DNA of 64,000 bases from Euglena gracilis (lineage: Eukaryota; Euglenida; Euglenophyceae; Euglenales). Of the stretch, positions 1 to 11,674 are shown in pieces. The notes below the pieces were generated by a model. It did no database searches, was not told where the DNA came from, and worked only from the letters and a program-made list of their open reading frames with translations. The position numbers were made by a program, and so were the translations under genes. Location of the stretch: contig CP154956.1 in assembly GCA_039621445.1 (NCBI GenBank), forward strand, positions 62,370,362-62,434,361, written 5' to 3'. The stretch's first letter is position 1, and each line of letters begins with the position of its first letter.

Positions 1-240
1 TTATTTTTCCCAGTCGGGGGGACCCCCCCCCCCGGGGGGGGGCGTCCAGCTGGTCCTCAAATGGCCGATTTTTTGGGGGTTCCCCATGGGCAGGGCTGTA
101 CGGGAATCTCCGTAACCCTGTGGGTTGTGGGGGGGGGAGGCCATTGCCTCAGGGTTTGCAATACCCCCAGGGGGGGGGGCTGGACTGCAGCTAATCCAAA
201 TTTTGTAATGGAAATTCTAGTGGACCCCCCGGGGGGTCCG
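1..240. repeat. G/C-run hairpins and intergenic or intronic filler
   Basis: Two runs of C directly followed by runs of G (around 25-43 and 225-237) form perfect hairpin cores. Similar cores recur throughout the window. No exon is visible here. The run lengths are likely unreliable because such homopolymers slip during sequencing. Confidence 0.6.
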
Positions 241-572
241 CGAGCAGGGCCAGCTACAAATTTGCCCAAATAAGAACATTTATTCCTCCCATTAATTTTC
301 TTGTTTTGTTGAAGCTTTTTTGTCATCAACAGGTTGCTGTGAAAATGAAAATGAGAGCTATCCGAGTCAGGTTTTTTAATTGAGAGGGTCGGTGGGGGGA
401 GCGCAACGTACCAGATGATTTGTCAGGACTTTGTTGGGATTTTTCAGGAGACCTTGGGATTCATCAATGGAGGTGCTTGGCACTAATGGACAAAAACCAG
501 CACATCATTTGCTGCAGAAATGTGAACAACAACAAGAACAATGACGTTCAAACCAGACCATTCACAGCGGAC

Positions 573-658
573 CTTCTTCTGAGCAGGACCAACGTACAGC
601 GGTTTGCTGCTGATACCCAGCTTATTATTCATCTCGGCGGTGGCCTTGTTTGCAGCTT
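573..658 (-). CDS. Internal exon of an RRM protein resembling poly(A)-binding protein
   Basis: The minus strand reads a 28-residue exon containing KATAEMNNK and KPLYVGPAQKK, which matches the last helix and strand of an RNA-recognition motif. The YVG-AQKK ending is typical of the third RRM of cytoplasmic poly(A)-binding proteins, which bind mRNA poly(A) tails. A TTGATTCAG acceptor precedes it (phase 1 start), and a GTCCGC donor follows directly after AQKK. The exon is much less GC-rich than the other exons in the window. The next exon should lie to the left, possibly outside the window; I could not find the upstream RRM exons with confidence. It could also be a pseudogene fragment or another RRM family. 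What is seen: the motif and the splice borders. What is inferred: the family. Confidence 0.55.
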
Positions 659-1084
659 CTGAATCAACCACAATCCACCTTTCAAGCTGGGCTTAACAAA
701 CGCAATGGAAAGAAAACTGTGGTGAATGCTTCAATAATCACAAATGTGTATGAAGGGTCGTCAGCACCGATTTGTGGAATCCTGATTAGTGCCGACCCTC
801 CTGGATCAAAACTCTAATGACGACATCCCATAACTTGAGCTGTAGAAGATGTGGCCCCTCACGCTGCCTCTCCCTCAGACCTCCATTTCTTACAGTGTGG
901 CGCAATTGATCCCCCCGCCCTCTCCGGCCGATCGGCAAGTTCCGGGTTCACAAAGTTGCACATAGTGATCAATTTTGCATTGCCCTGGGCTTTTTAGGCC
1001 CTTATGCACTGTGTACCTCATCGAAATGGTTCAAATGGATGGGAATCCCTGCACTCACAAATGCGCCCCTCCCCCAATGTTAGG
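659..1084. other. No gene seen
   Basis: AT-rich sequence upstream (in the minus-strand sense) of the RRM exon, presumably its intron. I see no further coding or structural signal. Confidence 0.4.
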
Positions 1085-1660
1085 CCTCTTGGAGCCAACC
1101 ATACAATTGCTTACCGACCCCCCGGGGGGGAGGGGGGGTCACTCCACTTTTTTAAAAACCAGTCAGTCACTCATTTTCAAAAAACCAGCCAGTCACTACC
1201 CCCCCCCGGGGGGGGGTCGGCCACTCAGAAAAACGGCCACTTTCCAGTCACTTTAGGCCATTTTAGGCCCAAAAAAATTTTCTGGCGCCTTCGGCGCCGG
1301 GGTCACTCAAGCCACTTTTGCCCACTCCTGGCCGACCCCCCCCGGGGGGGGGGGGAGGGGGTCCGGGCCAAAAACCAGTCAGTCACTCTGAAAAAAAACC
1401 AGTCACCCACCCCCCCCGGGGGGGGGGGGGGTGGTCAGTGCTTAAGCAATTGCCTGGAGCCAACCTTGGGGGGGGGGAGGGCCGGCAGATGGGGGGGCCA
1501 AGGTTGCAAGTCAAGGGCGAAGGCCAACTTTTTTGGGGGGGGTTTCTATGCAAGGAGGAGGGGCAGCAAGTGTGCAATGGCGCTGGGGGGGGGCAGTACT
1601 CGGGGTGCCCGCCCAACCTCTAGGGCCGACGCACTTTTTGGGGGTGATCCCAGCCAAGTT
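1085..1660. repeat. Cluster of AAACCAGTCAGTCACTC / C-G-run repeat units
   Basis: At least three units combine the phrase AAACCAGTCAGTCACTC with a C-run/G-run hairpin and GTCGGCCACTC. Related units occur near 2209, 2382, 5098, 5454, 7976 and 46541. A perfect GGCGCC-TTCG-GGCGCC type hairpin sits at about 1287. No exon is supported in this stretch. Confidence 0.7.
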
Positions 1661-3590
1661 TTCCATGGCGGTTTGTGCCACAAAATAGGCAATTTGGGGC
1701 CACCTCCGGGATGAGTCCCTGCCCTGTGGGCAACCACTTTCAAAATCATAAGTGACACACAAATAGATGGTCACGCGTTCATGGCTCAACGTCCAGATTG
1801 ACCTCTCGCGTGACCAGCTCATAGGTCGTGGGCTTATGCTTTTTGGTGGATTAATTGAGTGGAAATCGAGAAACATCGGGGTTCTCCAGGAAAACATATG
1901 CACACCGTTTCATTTTTCAACATTTGCCATTTTCTCGATGCTTTCTTCAGACAACTGGTGCACAAAGAAGCAGAGGTTCCCTTGGCCTGAGTAGTAGTAG
2001 TAGCGTGGTGGTGGTATCAATGATTGGAGGGTGGCTGCTGCCAGGGGAGAAAAGGAGGGAGGACCCAGCGGTTGCTTGGGGCTGTTGGAGAGAGAAGGCT
2101 TTCTTTTGATTTTGAGGTCGCCCGCCACTCGCTCCCAGGGACACTTTTGGGACAAAAATTGAAAATCGAAATAAATACACAAAGGAGATACACACGTCCT
2201 CCTTCTGAAAGCCAGTCAGTTACTTTTTCTGGAAAGGTAGTTAATCACTACTGGGGGGGGGGGGTCGGCCAACTTTGGTTCGAAGGGAAAATTGACCATA
2301 AATATGAACAAAAATGGCCAAAATATTTAGTGCCTTTATTTGTTTTTGCGCCGGGGGGGGGGGGTTGGCCAAAACTCCTGTGAAAACCAGTCATTCACCC
2401 CTCCCCTGAGAGGGGGTGGTTGGCCAGTGACCAAATGACTGTCTGCACGAAACTCGCCCGAAGCAATTGCATGGTCAGCACAGGGGATGGGTTCGTGTCG
2501 GTCAGTGCACAATATGGGGGAGGGGAGCAGAGGGCTACGAGGGCACCTGGAGAGCAGTGCTGAAGGCGAAGGGGAACTGAACGGCGCTCAGGCAGAATGG
2601 GGGGAGGGGCGCGTGAGGCGCTACTGCCTCCTGGGGGGGGGAAGAGAAGGAAAAAGCAGGCGGCATATGGGGGGAGGGCGGGCGGGAAGAAGGAATCGAC
2701 AAAGCAGAGGGGCAAAGGGTCTACATCCCAGGGAGGCTGGGTGCCTTGCAATGGGCAACAGGGAACACAGGGGGGGGGTTGGATATGGCGCAGCGAAGGG
2801 CTGGCGTGCGTGCCCAAGCTGGAGGCACGCGGAGAGGGGCCAGGGGCCCACGGCTCAGGCTCAGGCTGCGATGGCCCCCACCAATACGGAGGCTTCGCAG
2901 CCATGCGCACCGTCCGTGCCCGGTGAGGAGCCCCACGCACCAGATATCCCACGCACTGCCCACCGGATCCCTCTCCACCTCAAGGACAACACAACGGTCC
3001 AACATACGAGAAATGCATCGTGTGAACGCCACTCCACTCCTGTTGAAAGACCTCCCCCCCTCATAGCGTTGCATAACAACCCCCTGAGCGGTCCAGCTCA
3101 AAGGTGGGGAAATGTAAGCTTTGGGCCCCTGTGCTAAAAACACCGGGGGGGGGGGTATAGCACTACCCCCCCCCCTTCCTGTGAACCGGTCCAAAACCAC
3201 TCCAACTCATTGTCCAACTTATAATTCAAAACTCGGAAGGTGAGCCGGAAAATTTGACCTAAAACGCCGCACCCGGAAATACAGGAAGGCCTGGTGGAGG
3301 AGGAGTGGTGGAGGAGGTGGGGAGACCCCCCCACCCACCACCCATAGGGTTTCGGGGATTCCCATACAGCCCTGGCGGGGGGGGGGGGGGCAGGGCACTT
3401 TCGACCCCCCAGGGGGATCGGGGTTTGAGTGAGTCCAACCTTGTCACAAGAAGGGGCCCCCAAATATGCCTAACTTCACGACCATCGTGAGGAACTTCCA
3501 GCATTCTTGGGTTCTTTCCACACAACAAACAGCGAGTACCCCTTTTCATGGCACCTGCTGTCATTGTTGGCACATTTTGTCGCGCGCTGC
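1661..3590. other. Repeat-rich stretch without a supported gene
   Basis: Contains G-run repeats and moderately GC-rich patches. On the minus strand around 2870-3060 a stretch reads without stops and looks weakly protein-like, but I find no matching splice sites or known family, so I do not call it. Confidence 0.35.
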
Positions 3591-3599
3591 ATCACTTTT

Positions 3600-3800
3600 C
3601 TGGGGGGGCCCATCGTGGCCTGGGGAGGGACGGGGTAGCGACGGCCCGCGGCATGGCGGGCGTCGGCGGCCCCCCGACGACGTGGGGGACGCAGCCGACC
3701 CAGCGGTGCCTGCAGCCACTGCGCCCTGGCACGGGGCACGGCGGCGTGTCCTGGTGGACGGGGTCAGCGACAGGTTTGGGGGGGGGGGGAGGGGACGCGG
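3600..3800 (-). other. GC-rich exon-like patch, unresolved frame
   Basis: A sharp GC-rich island with the composition of the verified exons elsewhere. The minus strand is open in more than one frame, with Pro- and Arg-rich readings, so I cannot choose a frame. It could be an exon of a minus-strand gene lying to the left of the RING gene. Confidence 0.25.
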
Positions 3801-3844
3801 CAGGCGGACAGCCCACATACCCCACCCCCCGAACGACAACTGTC

Positions 3845-3965
3845 CATCCCTCCGTTCACCCATCCATCCACCCACCCACCCACCCACCCATCCATCCATC
3901 CATCCACACATACACACACACACACATACATAAATGCGTACGTAAATACAGACATTCATACATAC
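3845..3965. repeat. CATC/CCAC and CA microsatellite
   Basis: Tandem CATC and CCAC tetranucleotides (3856-3905) pass directly into a CA-rich run with CATA units. Confidence 0.9.
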
Positions 3966-4729
3966 ATTTGTAGACACAAACACAATTTATGGCATTATTT
4001 TGCATTGTATTGCCCCAGTCACAATTAAAATACCATGTGGGCCATCCCCGACACGCCTCGTGCCACACACCGCCCAACCGCCATTCAAACGTTGGCCTCA
4101 GCCCCGGCCTCCTGGCCCAGTGGGGTGGGACGGCCTGCCTGGTGGGGCTTGGGAGGGGGGACGGGGTAGCCTGGAGGCCAACTAGCGTCGCCACACAGCG
4201 GCGATGGGATGGATGCGATGGGAGGCGCAAGGCATCGGGGTGGCAGCAGGGGGCAGAATCATTTCATTGTGCCCTCGCCCCCTATCCCTGCCCATTTTAA
4301 GCAGACCCCTCTTGGGATATTGGCCAAACATGCACCAGGATGGTTCATTTTAATTCAAAACAACCCCCAGGGGTTGTTTTGACGATCACCCCCCCCCCGG
4401 AAGCTGAAGGCGAAGCGCAGGTTGTCTTGTAAACGTTTTTGAGAAACCAGATCAATCTTTTTTTGGCGAGAAAGCATGTATTGCTTGAAGTTTCAAAAAA
4501 AATCCAAATGACAAATGATTGACTACATGGAATTCCATTCAATGCCACCCCTTCCTTGCCCTGGAAAGTCCTTTACCCCAGATTTCTTGGGAGTGCCTGT
4601 TAGTTACCCCCCGGCTGGTGGCTGAGAGAAGAGGACGGGCAGTGCCCCCCTGGCAGCCTCTGGCTGCTCAGCGGCCAAAGGCCATGGCGGGTCAGGCCGT
4701 TGCAAAAGGGGGGAGGGGGCTGCCCGTAT

Positions 4730-5050
4730 ATCTCTGGGAGGCGGCGGCCGCGGAGGCTGCCCCGCAGGGACACGTTGGCGTTGGGGCAGGGGTCGGGGCG
4801 GGGAGGCCTTCCTTCCTTACCGGCCGGCAGTCCGCTGGGCTCGGGGGGAAAAGGAGCGGTGCCAGAGAGAGGAACCGTGAGGGAAGCTCAGCACACCGAC
4901 CTTCACCTGCAACTCACCAACCCCCACCGCCCCCCACCCCACCCCAACCATCAGCCCCCTCACCGCGGCAGGGCTCCCCCACGGGGGGGGGGGGGTCAGA
5001 GAGGGGCTTGCAGCACAGCGCCGCGTTGAAGAAGGCGGGGCCCAGCACAG
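4730..5050 (-). other. Two GC-rich exon-like patches of an unassigned gene
   Basis: On the minus strand, 4985-5050 can be read with FFNAALCCKPLSD and 4730-4800 with CPNANVSLRGSLRG followed by RRLPEIYGQ. Both have exon-like composition. The spacing and the CPNA phrase recall the end of a SET domain only vaguely, so I name no family. Splice borders are not resolved. Confidence 0.3.
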
Positions 5051-5164
5051 ACAATTGCCTTCCTTCCCCCCCGGAAGGGGCATTTTCCACTTTTAAAAAA
5101 CCAGTTAGCCACTTCCCATCCCGGGGGGGGGGGGGTCGGTCATTCTGGCCACTCAGACAAAAAT

Positions 5165-5310
5165 GCAAAAAAAATCGATTTTTCTTTACCCCAAATTTGT
5201 CCTGGCCTTTTCCGACCCATTTTCGCCATTTTTGACTCTTTTTCAGCCCATTTTTTTGCACCCCGAAAGGTAAAAATCCGCGACCATCCAGTCGCCGAAA
5301 GGGCGGCTGG
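5165..5310 (+). repeat. Dispersed repeat, copy 1 (second copy at 43245-43405)
   Basis: About 145 bases rich in the phrases GACCCATTTTCGCC and TTTTGCACCCC, ending in a GTCGCC / GGGCGGCTGG stem. The same order of phrases appears at 43245-43405 in the same orientation, in an intron of TRM6. Confidence 0.75.
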
Positions 5311-5770
5311 AAATAAATAAAGCAACAAATAAAGCCAAATAAATAAAGCTCGTAGAGGGGGGAGGAGGGGGTCCTGGGCCGGAAAAAAGGCTGCTGGCTG
5401 GCTGGACCCCCTACGGGTCAAATCTTCTTAAGCTACGCCCTGGTCTGGAGCCAAAAACCAATCACTCCGAAAAAACCAGTCAATCACCTCCCCCAGGGGG
5501 CAGACACATTTTAAGCAATGGTTTGGCCCTGGCAATGATATGCCTGGACTGGGGCCTGGAGGGCCAGAGGAGAAGGCGGAGGCATCCGCCGGCCGGAGGC
5601 AGGCCTGGGCTCAAGGCGGTGGGGGGGGGGGGGGGGGACACCCTAACCGTGTCGTGCGCGGTAACGGATTGGCCCCTCCCAGATGCTCATCCTCGAAGAA
5701 AAAAAAGCCGGGAGTGGTAATGGATGATGTGGGGAGGGTTACGGTAGTGGGATGGACCGTAGTAGGAGGA

Positions 5771-6423
5771 TCTCGATCCTCCTCGAACGTCGTTCGAGGT
5801 GGTTCGAGATCCTCCTCGAACGTCGTTCGAGGAGGATCGAAATCCTCCTCGAACGTCGTTCGAGGTCGTTCGAGGAGGATCAAAATCCTCCTCGAACGTC
5901 GTTCGAGGTCGTTCGAGGAGGATCAAAATCCTCCTCGAGTGTCGTTCGAGGTCGTTCGAGGAGGATCAAAATCCTCCTCGAGTGTCGTTCGAGGTCGTTC
6001 GAGGAGGATCAAAATCCTCCTCGAGTGTCGTTCGAGGTCGTTCGAGGAGGATCAAAATCCTCCTCGAGTGTCGTTCGAGGTCGTTCGAGGAGGATCAAAA
6101 TCCTCCTCGAGTGTCGTTCGAGGTCGTTCGAGGAGGATCAAAATCCTCCTCGAGTGTCGTTCGAGGTCGTTCGAGGAGGATCAAAATCCTCCTCGAATGT
6201 CGTTCGAGGTCGTTCGAGGAGGATCAAAATCCTCCTCGAGTGTCGTTCGAGGTCGTTCGAGGAGGATCAAAATCCTCCTCGAATGTCGTTCGAGGTCGTT
6301 CGAGGAGGATCGAAATCCTCCTCGAATGTCGTTCGAGGTCGTTCGAGGAGGATCAAAATCCTCCTCGAATGTCGTTCGAGGTCGTTCGAGGAGGAGTTCA
6401 ATATCCTCCTCGAATGTCGTTCA
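5771..6423. repeat. 43-bp tandem repeat array 1, about 15 units
   Basis: The unit contains GAGGAGGATCAAAATCCTCC, a near-perfect palindrome, followed by two TTCGAGG phrases. Fifteen or so units follow head to tail with few substitutions (CGAACG, CGAGTG and CGAATG variants). Because 43 is not a multiple of three and the unit has no stop in the three plus frames, long artificial open frames of more than 200 codons run through all of them. I do not treat these as genes. Confidence 0.95.
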
Positions 6424-6495
6424 GGGAATATTTTTGAATAAATGAGTGTATTCCTGCCTAAGAAAAAATATGTTTATTTTAGAACGCGTGGAAAA

Positions 6496-6660
6496 TTTCC
6501 CCCTACAGGGTACCAGCTACCCCAAAGAGTCGCCCAACTAGGGTTAATACACATGGGGGGACCCTCGCTCGGCGCCTTCGGCGCCTCGCTCGGGTCCCCC
6601 CATGTTTTTAACCCTAGTTGGGCGACTCTTTGGGTTCGCTGTGTACCCTGTAGAGGGAAA
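6496..6660. repeat. Long near-perfect hairpin between the two 43-bp arrays
   Basis: Two arms of about 75 bases, starting CCCTACAGGG on the left and closing with TGTACCCTGTAG on the right, fold around a GGCGCC-TTCG-GCGCC tip at about 6571-6585. The arms contain CAACTAGGGTTAA and its complement. This is a fold-back or MITE-like structure. Confidence 0.9.
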
Positions 6661-6705
6661 TATAGCAACGATGAGCGGGATGGTGACAACCATTGGGGAT
6701 GAAAT

Positions 6706-6720
6706 CTTAACCCTAACCCT
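6706..6720 (+). repeat. Short telomere-like CCCTAA repeat
   Basis: Two adjacent CCCTAA units immediately right of the hairpin. A longer run occurs at 14646-14672. Confidence 0.5.
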
Positions 6721-6897
6721 ATTCCTTCTAATAACCTCAGAAATTCTCTCGGTATAAGAATATTTTGAACAAAAATATTTATGAACAAGTGCATTCCTGC
6801 GTAAGAAAAAAACAAACAAGCAGAATCAAGAACAATGAACCATGCTAACAAACCCCAAAAAAACTTGCAACTGAAACTTGAATGCATGTACGTAGGA

Positions 6898-7249
6898 GGA
6901 GGATCGAGATCCTCCTCGAACATCGTTCGACGTCGTTCGAGGAGGATCAATATCCTCCTCGAATGTCGTTCGAGGTCGTTCGAGGAGGATCGAAATCCTC
7001 CTCGAACGTCGTTCGAGGTCGTTCGAGGAGGATCGAAATCCTCCTCGAACGTCGTTCGAGGTCGTTCGAGGAGGATCGAAATCCTCCTCGAATGTCGTTC
7101 GAGGTCGTTCGAGGAGGATCAAAATCCTCCTCGAATGTCGTTCGAGGTCGTTCGAGGAGGATCAAAATCCTCCTCGAATGTCGTTCGAGGTCGTTCGAGG
7201 AGGATCAAAATCCTCCTCGAATGTCGTTCGAGGTCGTTCGAGGAGGATT
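6898..7249. repeat. 43-bp tandem repeat array 2, about 8 units
   Basis: Same unit and orientation as the array at 5771-6423, separated from it by the 165-base hairpin and about 240 bases of unique AT-rich sequence. The array ends in two further hairpins at 7255-7335, one of C-runs and G-runs and one of TTCGAGCTCGAA palindromes. Confidence 0.95.
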
Positions 7250-7335
7250 TTAAGCCCCCCCCCTCGAAGAGGGGGGGGGCTTAAAAACGTTCGAGGAGGT
7301 TCGAGCTCGAACGTTCGAGCTCGAACCTCCTCCTA
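7250..7335. repeat. Paired hairpins closing the 43-bp array
   Basis: TTAAGCC-C-run, CTCGAAGAG loop, G-run-GGCTTAA forms one stem. CGTTCGAGGAGGTTCGAGCT and its complement form a second. Both are perfect over most of their length. Confidence 0.85.
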
Positions 7336-7460
7336 CTGTTACCCCCCGGATGATGTGACGCCGCATGAATGTAGGAGCGTGTGCGTTGGCGTTGCGTGTT
7401 GTGAGTTGCACACTGCACAATGCACACTCACATCCCCACCCCCACCCTCCTTTCCACACA

Positions 7461-7483
7461 ACACGCACGCACGCACGCACACA

Positions 7484-7569
<86 letters not shown>

Positions 7570-7573
7570 CCAA
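7461..7573. repeat. GCAC then CA microsatellite
   Basis: About 17 ACGC tetranucleotides followed by a CA run. Confidence 0.95.
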
Positions 7574-7579
7574 CCAAAA

Positions 7580-10120
7580 ACCTTCCAAAAATTTACAAAG
7601 CCTTAATTTTTTTGCCCAAGATACCGGAAAAATCTGAAGGAAAGAAGGCATAGAACCCTTAAGAAAAGAAGGCATTTTCTCCACCTAACCGGACTGCAAC
7701 AAGTTCTGCCAGAAAGGATATAGGAAATATTTCGCCTCCTTGAGAGAACCATTATGCACTATTTCATGAACACAAAAACTGCTTTCAAAATCTTTAATAT
7801 TTGAAGAAATTTCTGTCTCAAAAAAAACTGTGAATTTTAAAACCCACAAGACGCTTTTCGATTGTTTTTTTGCTTCATAAAATGCTCTTTGGGAGGAACT
7901 GAAGTGGGTAATAAAATTTGATGCTTTCAGTTTGAAGCAGAACCCACCCCGAATTCTGAATAAAACCACGCCAAAAACCACTCAGTCACTCTGAATAAGC
8001 AGTTCCCCCACCAGGGGGGGGGTCGGCCAGTGACTAAGTTATTGTATGAGCTGGACCCGGTGGGCACCAAAAAAAAGACCCCCAAAAGCCCAAAGCCAGC
8101 CGGGTTGGCATTTTTCAGCCAAAATTTGGAGGTGAAAACCGCTCAAAAAACCATTTTTGACCCTTTTTTTGGTCCAGCCTGGCTTCGCAGGGATGGCCCG
8201 AATTTTATTTCTGCGGACCCTCGGGTAGGGGGGCTCCGCAGCCCGGCTGGGAGATGCTGGCTGGAGAAAAAAAAAAGTGCTGGCTGGCTGGACCCCCCCA
8301 AGGGGTAGGATGGGGTTCGACTCAAGAAAACCCCTGTCTTGGACATCCTTAAGGCCAAAAGTGAAGAGTGTATCAGAGCAAACCCTGCCGACACCACCCC
8401 AGGGGGCATATGTCCCCAAGCTCCGAGACCCGGGGGAATGGAAGACTGTGACACTGCTCCTGGACAAATGTATACCTTGTCTCTTTGTCTGGGTGGTCTT
8501 TGGAGGGAAGCAAAGGCATGGCACAAGGAGAAGCCCAGAGGGAAGTGGATGGGTGGAGGGGTGAGCAAGGGTTGGCAGTGGCGGGGGTGGAAAGGGTTCG
8601 GGCCAAATCCAGTGACCAGTTGTATGCGTATGGGGCTTTCTCCCACAAATGTATTTCCCCGAAAATGTGGGCTCAGATAGCGCTCTGAAATCCTAACGCA
8701 AGCGCTGCGTAGCGTGGTCTGTGGCTTTCGAGGGGCGCCATGGCGTCTGACTGCTATCGGACCATCAACATGGACATAGCAAAAGGCAATCACAATTGCG
8801 AACCCGATGCTCACGAGGTGGGAACACAGGTCCAACATGAAAAAAGCACTGGGCTGGGAGTGAAAGTAGCCTGGGCCATTTCTAGCAGAAACCCAAAGAG
8901 GGATGTGTCTCCAGACCTACTGCATTGGGTGTGTGGTCCAAAAACCTTGCTTCTGTGGCACCAAGGAGGGCCGGAGGAATGAGAGGAATGAGGCGTCCCT
9001 TCCCTTCCGCCCCCGCATCAACAACCGTTCACGGGCGTACAAATGTGGCGGCACCTCTGAGGGCCCATATGTACACTTCGAGGCCCAGGGCGCTCGAAAC
9101 AATCAACAGCGACGTGCCCACCACCTCCAAGGGAGACGTTATGCAGTGTTAGGGGTCCGCAGGACGGGCTTTTACAACCATTCTTTAGCTGCCTGGGGGG
9201 AGTCCAGGTGACGATGAAGGGGCGCCTCCACCCGTGCAAGTACCCCACCCCTCGATGAATCAACGAAAGTTCGAAAATGCCTGCTGGGTGGAGGACACCA
9301 ACCTCACTTGCAGGTTCACGCAGCTTTATTTTCGCCAGAGCTCGGGATTAATAACCCCCCGGATCCACCTGTTGGGTTCAATCAGGACCCGCAAAAGTCG
9401 AAGCTGCAAAAAGACACAAACAAACAAGTCATATCTCTGCTCAGATTCACATATTCTTAAAGACCTGGGGGTGTTTGCACCCACCCACTCGCTGGGGGGG
9501 GGGGGGCTCGAAAGAACCCACTTTCTGGGGACAATGTTGGTGGGGGTACCAAGTGGGCACCTTGAGAGTGGGACCCCACTCACCCACCTCCCCTTCAGAA
9601 GAATAAAAAACCACGAAACAGATTTTAAGATTCAAAGTTTGGGCTTCATAGCCCAATCTCAACTCAGTTGCGCCAGGTATTTGCCCCCTCCCCCAAAAAA
9701 GAAAAAAAATGATTTTTGAAAAATCAAAAAAAACGTGGTTTATTTGCTTGCTTCCCCTTTTTTTAAAAAAAAGTGCTCTGCCATCGAGCTATTACCCCCC
9801 TTTGGGAACAGGTCTGGGTAGGGGGGGGGGCTGGGGTGGGATACAACAAAAATGTTCATCTCGTCTCTCACCTCCTCCCCAAATGATCTCATGGTCCACA
9901 GTGCTTCTCGGCCAATACTGCGGCCCCTGCAATTTTTCATTTACTCTGTCAGGCGTTGAGGTCAAGGCAAAAGCAAGGCTAGAGGGAAGGGGCAGGGTCA
10001 AGTCGGGGCAGGTGGGGCAGGGTGATGTGGCAGCCGGCAGACGCGGCACAGTTTGGTTAGAACGGCTTCGTGCTGGGTTGGGAGGGGAGGGGAGGGGGAG
10101 GGAGTCAGCTCACGACACAG
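7580..10120. other. Low-GC stretch without a supported gene
   Basis: Mostly AT-rich sequence with one AAACCA-C-run/G-run repeat unit at 7976-8030 and several G-run hairpins. Frames around 8900-9200 are open for about 100 codons but show no family resemblance and no exon-like composition. Confidence 0.4.
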
Positions 10121-10129
10121 CCCCGGAGG

Positions 10130-10310
10130 GCGAGGGGCTCCGGACGGCGGCCCGGCTTCATGCAGTCGCCCCAGCAGCTGCAGCCGCAGCCCACCACCTC
10201 CACGCCGTCCCCAACGGGCCACGCTGCTTAGAAACCCACGGGCAACGATGGCATTCACCTCGTGGACGCAATTTGGACAATGGGCCCCCTCTCTGGCAGG
10301 GGGGGGATGC
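10130..10310 (-). CDS. Exon-like patch with a cysteine cluster, unassigned gene
   Basis: On the minus strand a GC-rich patch follows a CTAAGCAG acceptor. In one frame it reads WPVGDGVEVVGCGCSCWGDC, then a basic, Pro-rich tail to a TGA. The Cys-x-Cys-x-Cys-x3-Cys cluster looks like a zinc-binding knuckle such as those before SET domains, but a second frame is also open (VARWG, then an Arg/Gly run) and I cannot decide between them. It would lie downstream of the exon at 10953-11102. Confidence 0.35.
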
Positions 10311-10952
10311 ACTAAACCGGACCCCAAAATAGCATCGGCAGGCGGCCAAGCTCAGTTCGGTATTCACACTTGTCGCCCAGGAATGAGTTCTGCCCACCCT
10401 TACAGAGTGATTCCTGAAGGACAGACATATTCATTGCTGTCGAGGGTGCCAAGATGTGAAAAGGCTGGGGAATATGCCTTTCAGCTCCAATTCTGTGTCT
10501 CGAGGTCAGATTTCTCTTCACTATTTGTTAAATGGGGGGGTTGTTTTGTTGCATTTTTGAATTTCCAGGTGTGCTCACCGGAGAGGCAGAGGGGGGGGGT
10601 AATATGGAAAGTGCATATTTTTGCACATATTTTGCATTTAGCAAATATTTCACTTTTTTTTTAAAGCCAAAATCTAGCTCACATTTGGCGCATATTTCGA
10701 AGGTTTCAGGATACTTCTGCCACATATTTTGCCCAATCCCTTAAATTTCCGCATACTGAAAATGACCAAAAATAGCCCGGTTTCTGGTAAAAACTGCCTG
10801 CATATTTTCTGCATATTTTTAGCCTATATTTCGCACGTTTAGCTTATTTGAGGGCACATGGCTCGTGCCCGTCGCTCGGTGTCTTCCCGCCTGTGCCCCA
10901 TCCCCACAGACACGTGCCCTGAGGTCAGCGGAGCCTGGCCACGGGCGGGTAC

Positions 10953-11102
10953 GATGGGGATCGCCGCCGGGTCCCCGGGGCCGGGCTCGGTGCTCTGCCG
11001 GGAGTCCAGCGCGCCGATCTCCTCCGCCCACCGCGCCTGCACCAGCGCCCGGGGCACGAAGCCCGGGGCCGGCTCCAGGGCGGGCACCGGGTGCCGCCGC
11101 CA
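10953..11102 (-). CDS. Exon of an unassigned minus-strand gene
   Basis: A clean 50-codon exon. It is preceded by a GGCGCAG acceptor and followed by a GTACCC donor, with no stop and strong exon-like composition. It begins WRRHPVPALEPAPGFVPRAL and contains VQARWAEEIGALDSRQ. Its phase (0 at both ends) fits the end of the exon at 12477-12552. I do not recognise the family. The Arg/Trp/Pro-rich start and amphipathic middle suggest a folded domain rather than a linker. Confidence 0.6.
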
Positions 11103-11674
11103 CTGCGCCGCGCTGTTGGGCCGCTGCGTGACCGCTGGCCCCACGCCCCGGCCTGGCCTCAATACCGATCCCCCCGCCCCGGCCCAGCCCCACCGCCAAG
11201 CACACACGGAGGACGGCGGGGGGGGGGGGGGTAAGTGGCGGCCGAGGAAAGAAACGGCAATTGTTGCCCCGAAGACTCCCCCACTTTCTTTGCACTTTTT
11301 GACAGATTCTTGATGTTGAATTTTTCTTTTGGAAATATACTTGGCGGGGGGAACGTTGGAGCCCCCCTCCCCCGGGATGCCGCAACCTCCCCCAACTGTG
11401 CACCTGGTTTGCTAAAATAATAGACGCAGGGTTGGATTCTTAGGCACAAAATTAGGCCTAACTGTTTGGATCCAGGGATGGGGCTCAAATTTAGGCCTAA
11501 AATTCTTTATCCCACCTTGTTCCGTTAAATAACCATTCCCCAGTGGGCCTGGGTGAAAAACCGACGCCACACCCTGGCACCCTTGGAGGGGCGCCGATCC
11601 TTTCCACATGCAACACGTTCAACCCATGCCTTCTGTCTTGATGGACAGGGGAAAGGATTAAATGAGAGGGGGGG

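Noticed and set aside
5540-6445. Long open frames (over 200 codons) rich in Arg, Ser and Glu
   Set aside because: They are the 43-bp array read in three frames; the same residues recur every 43 codons and no family or start context supports them.
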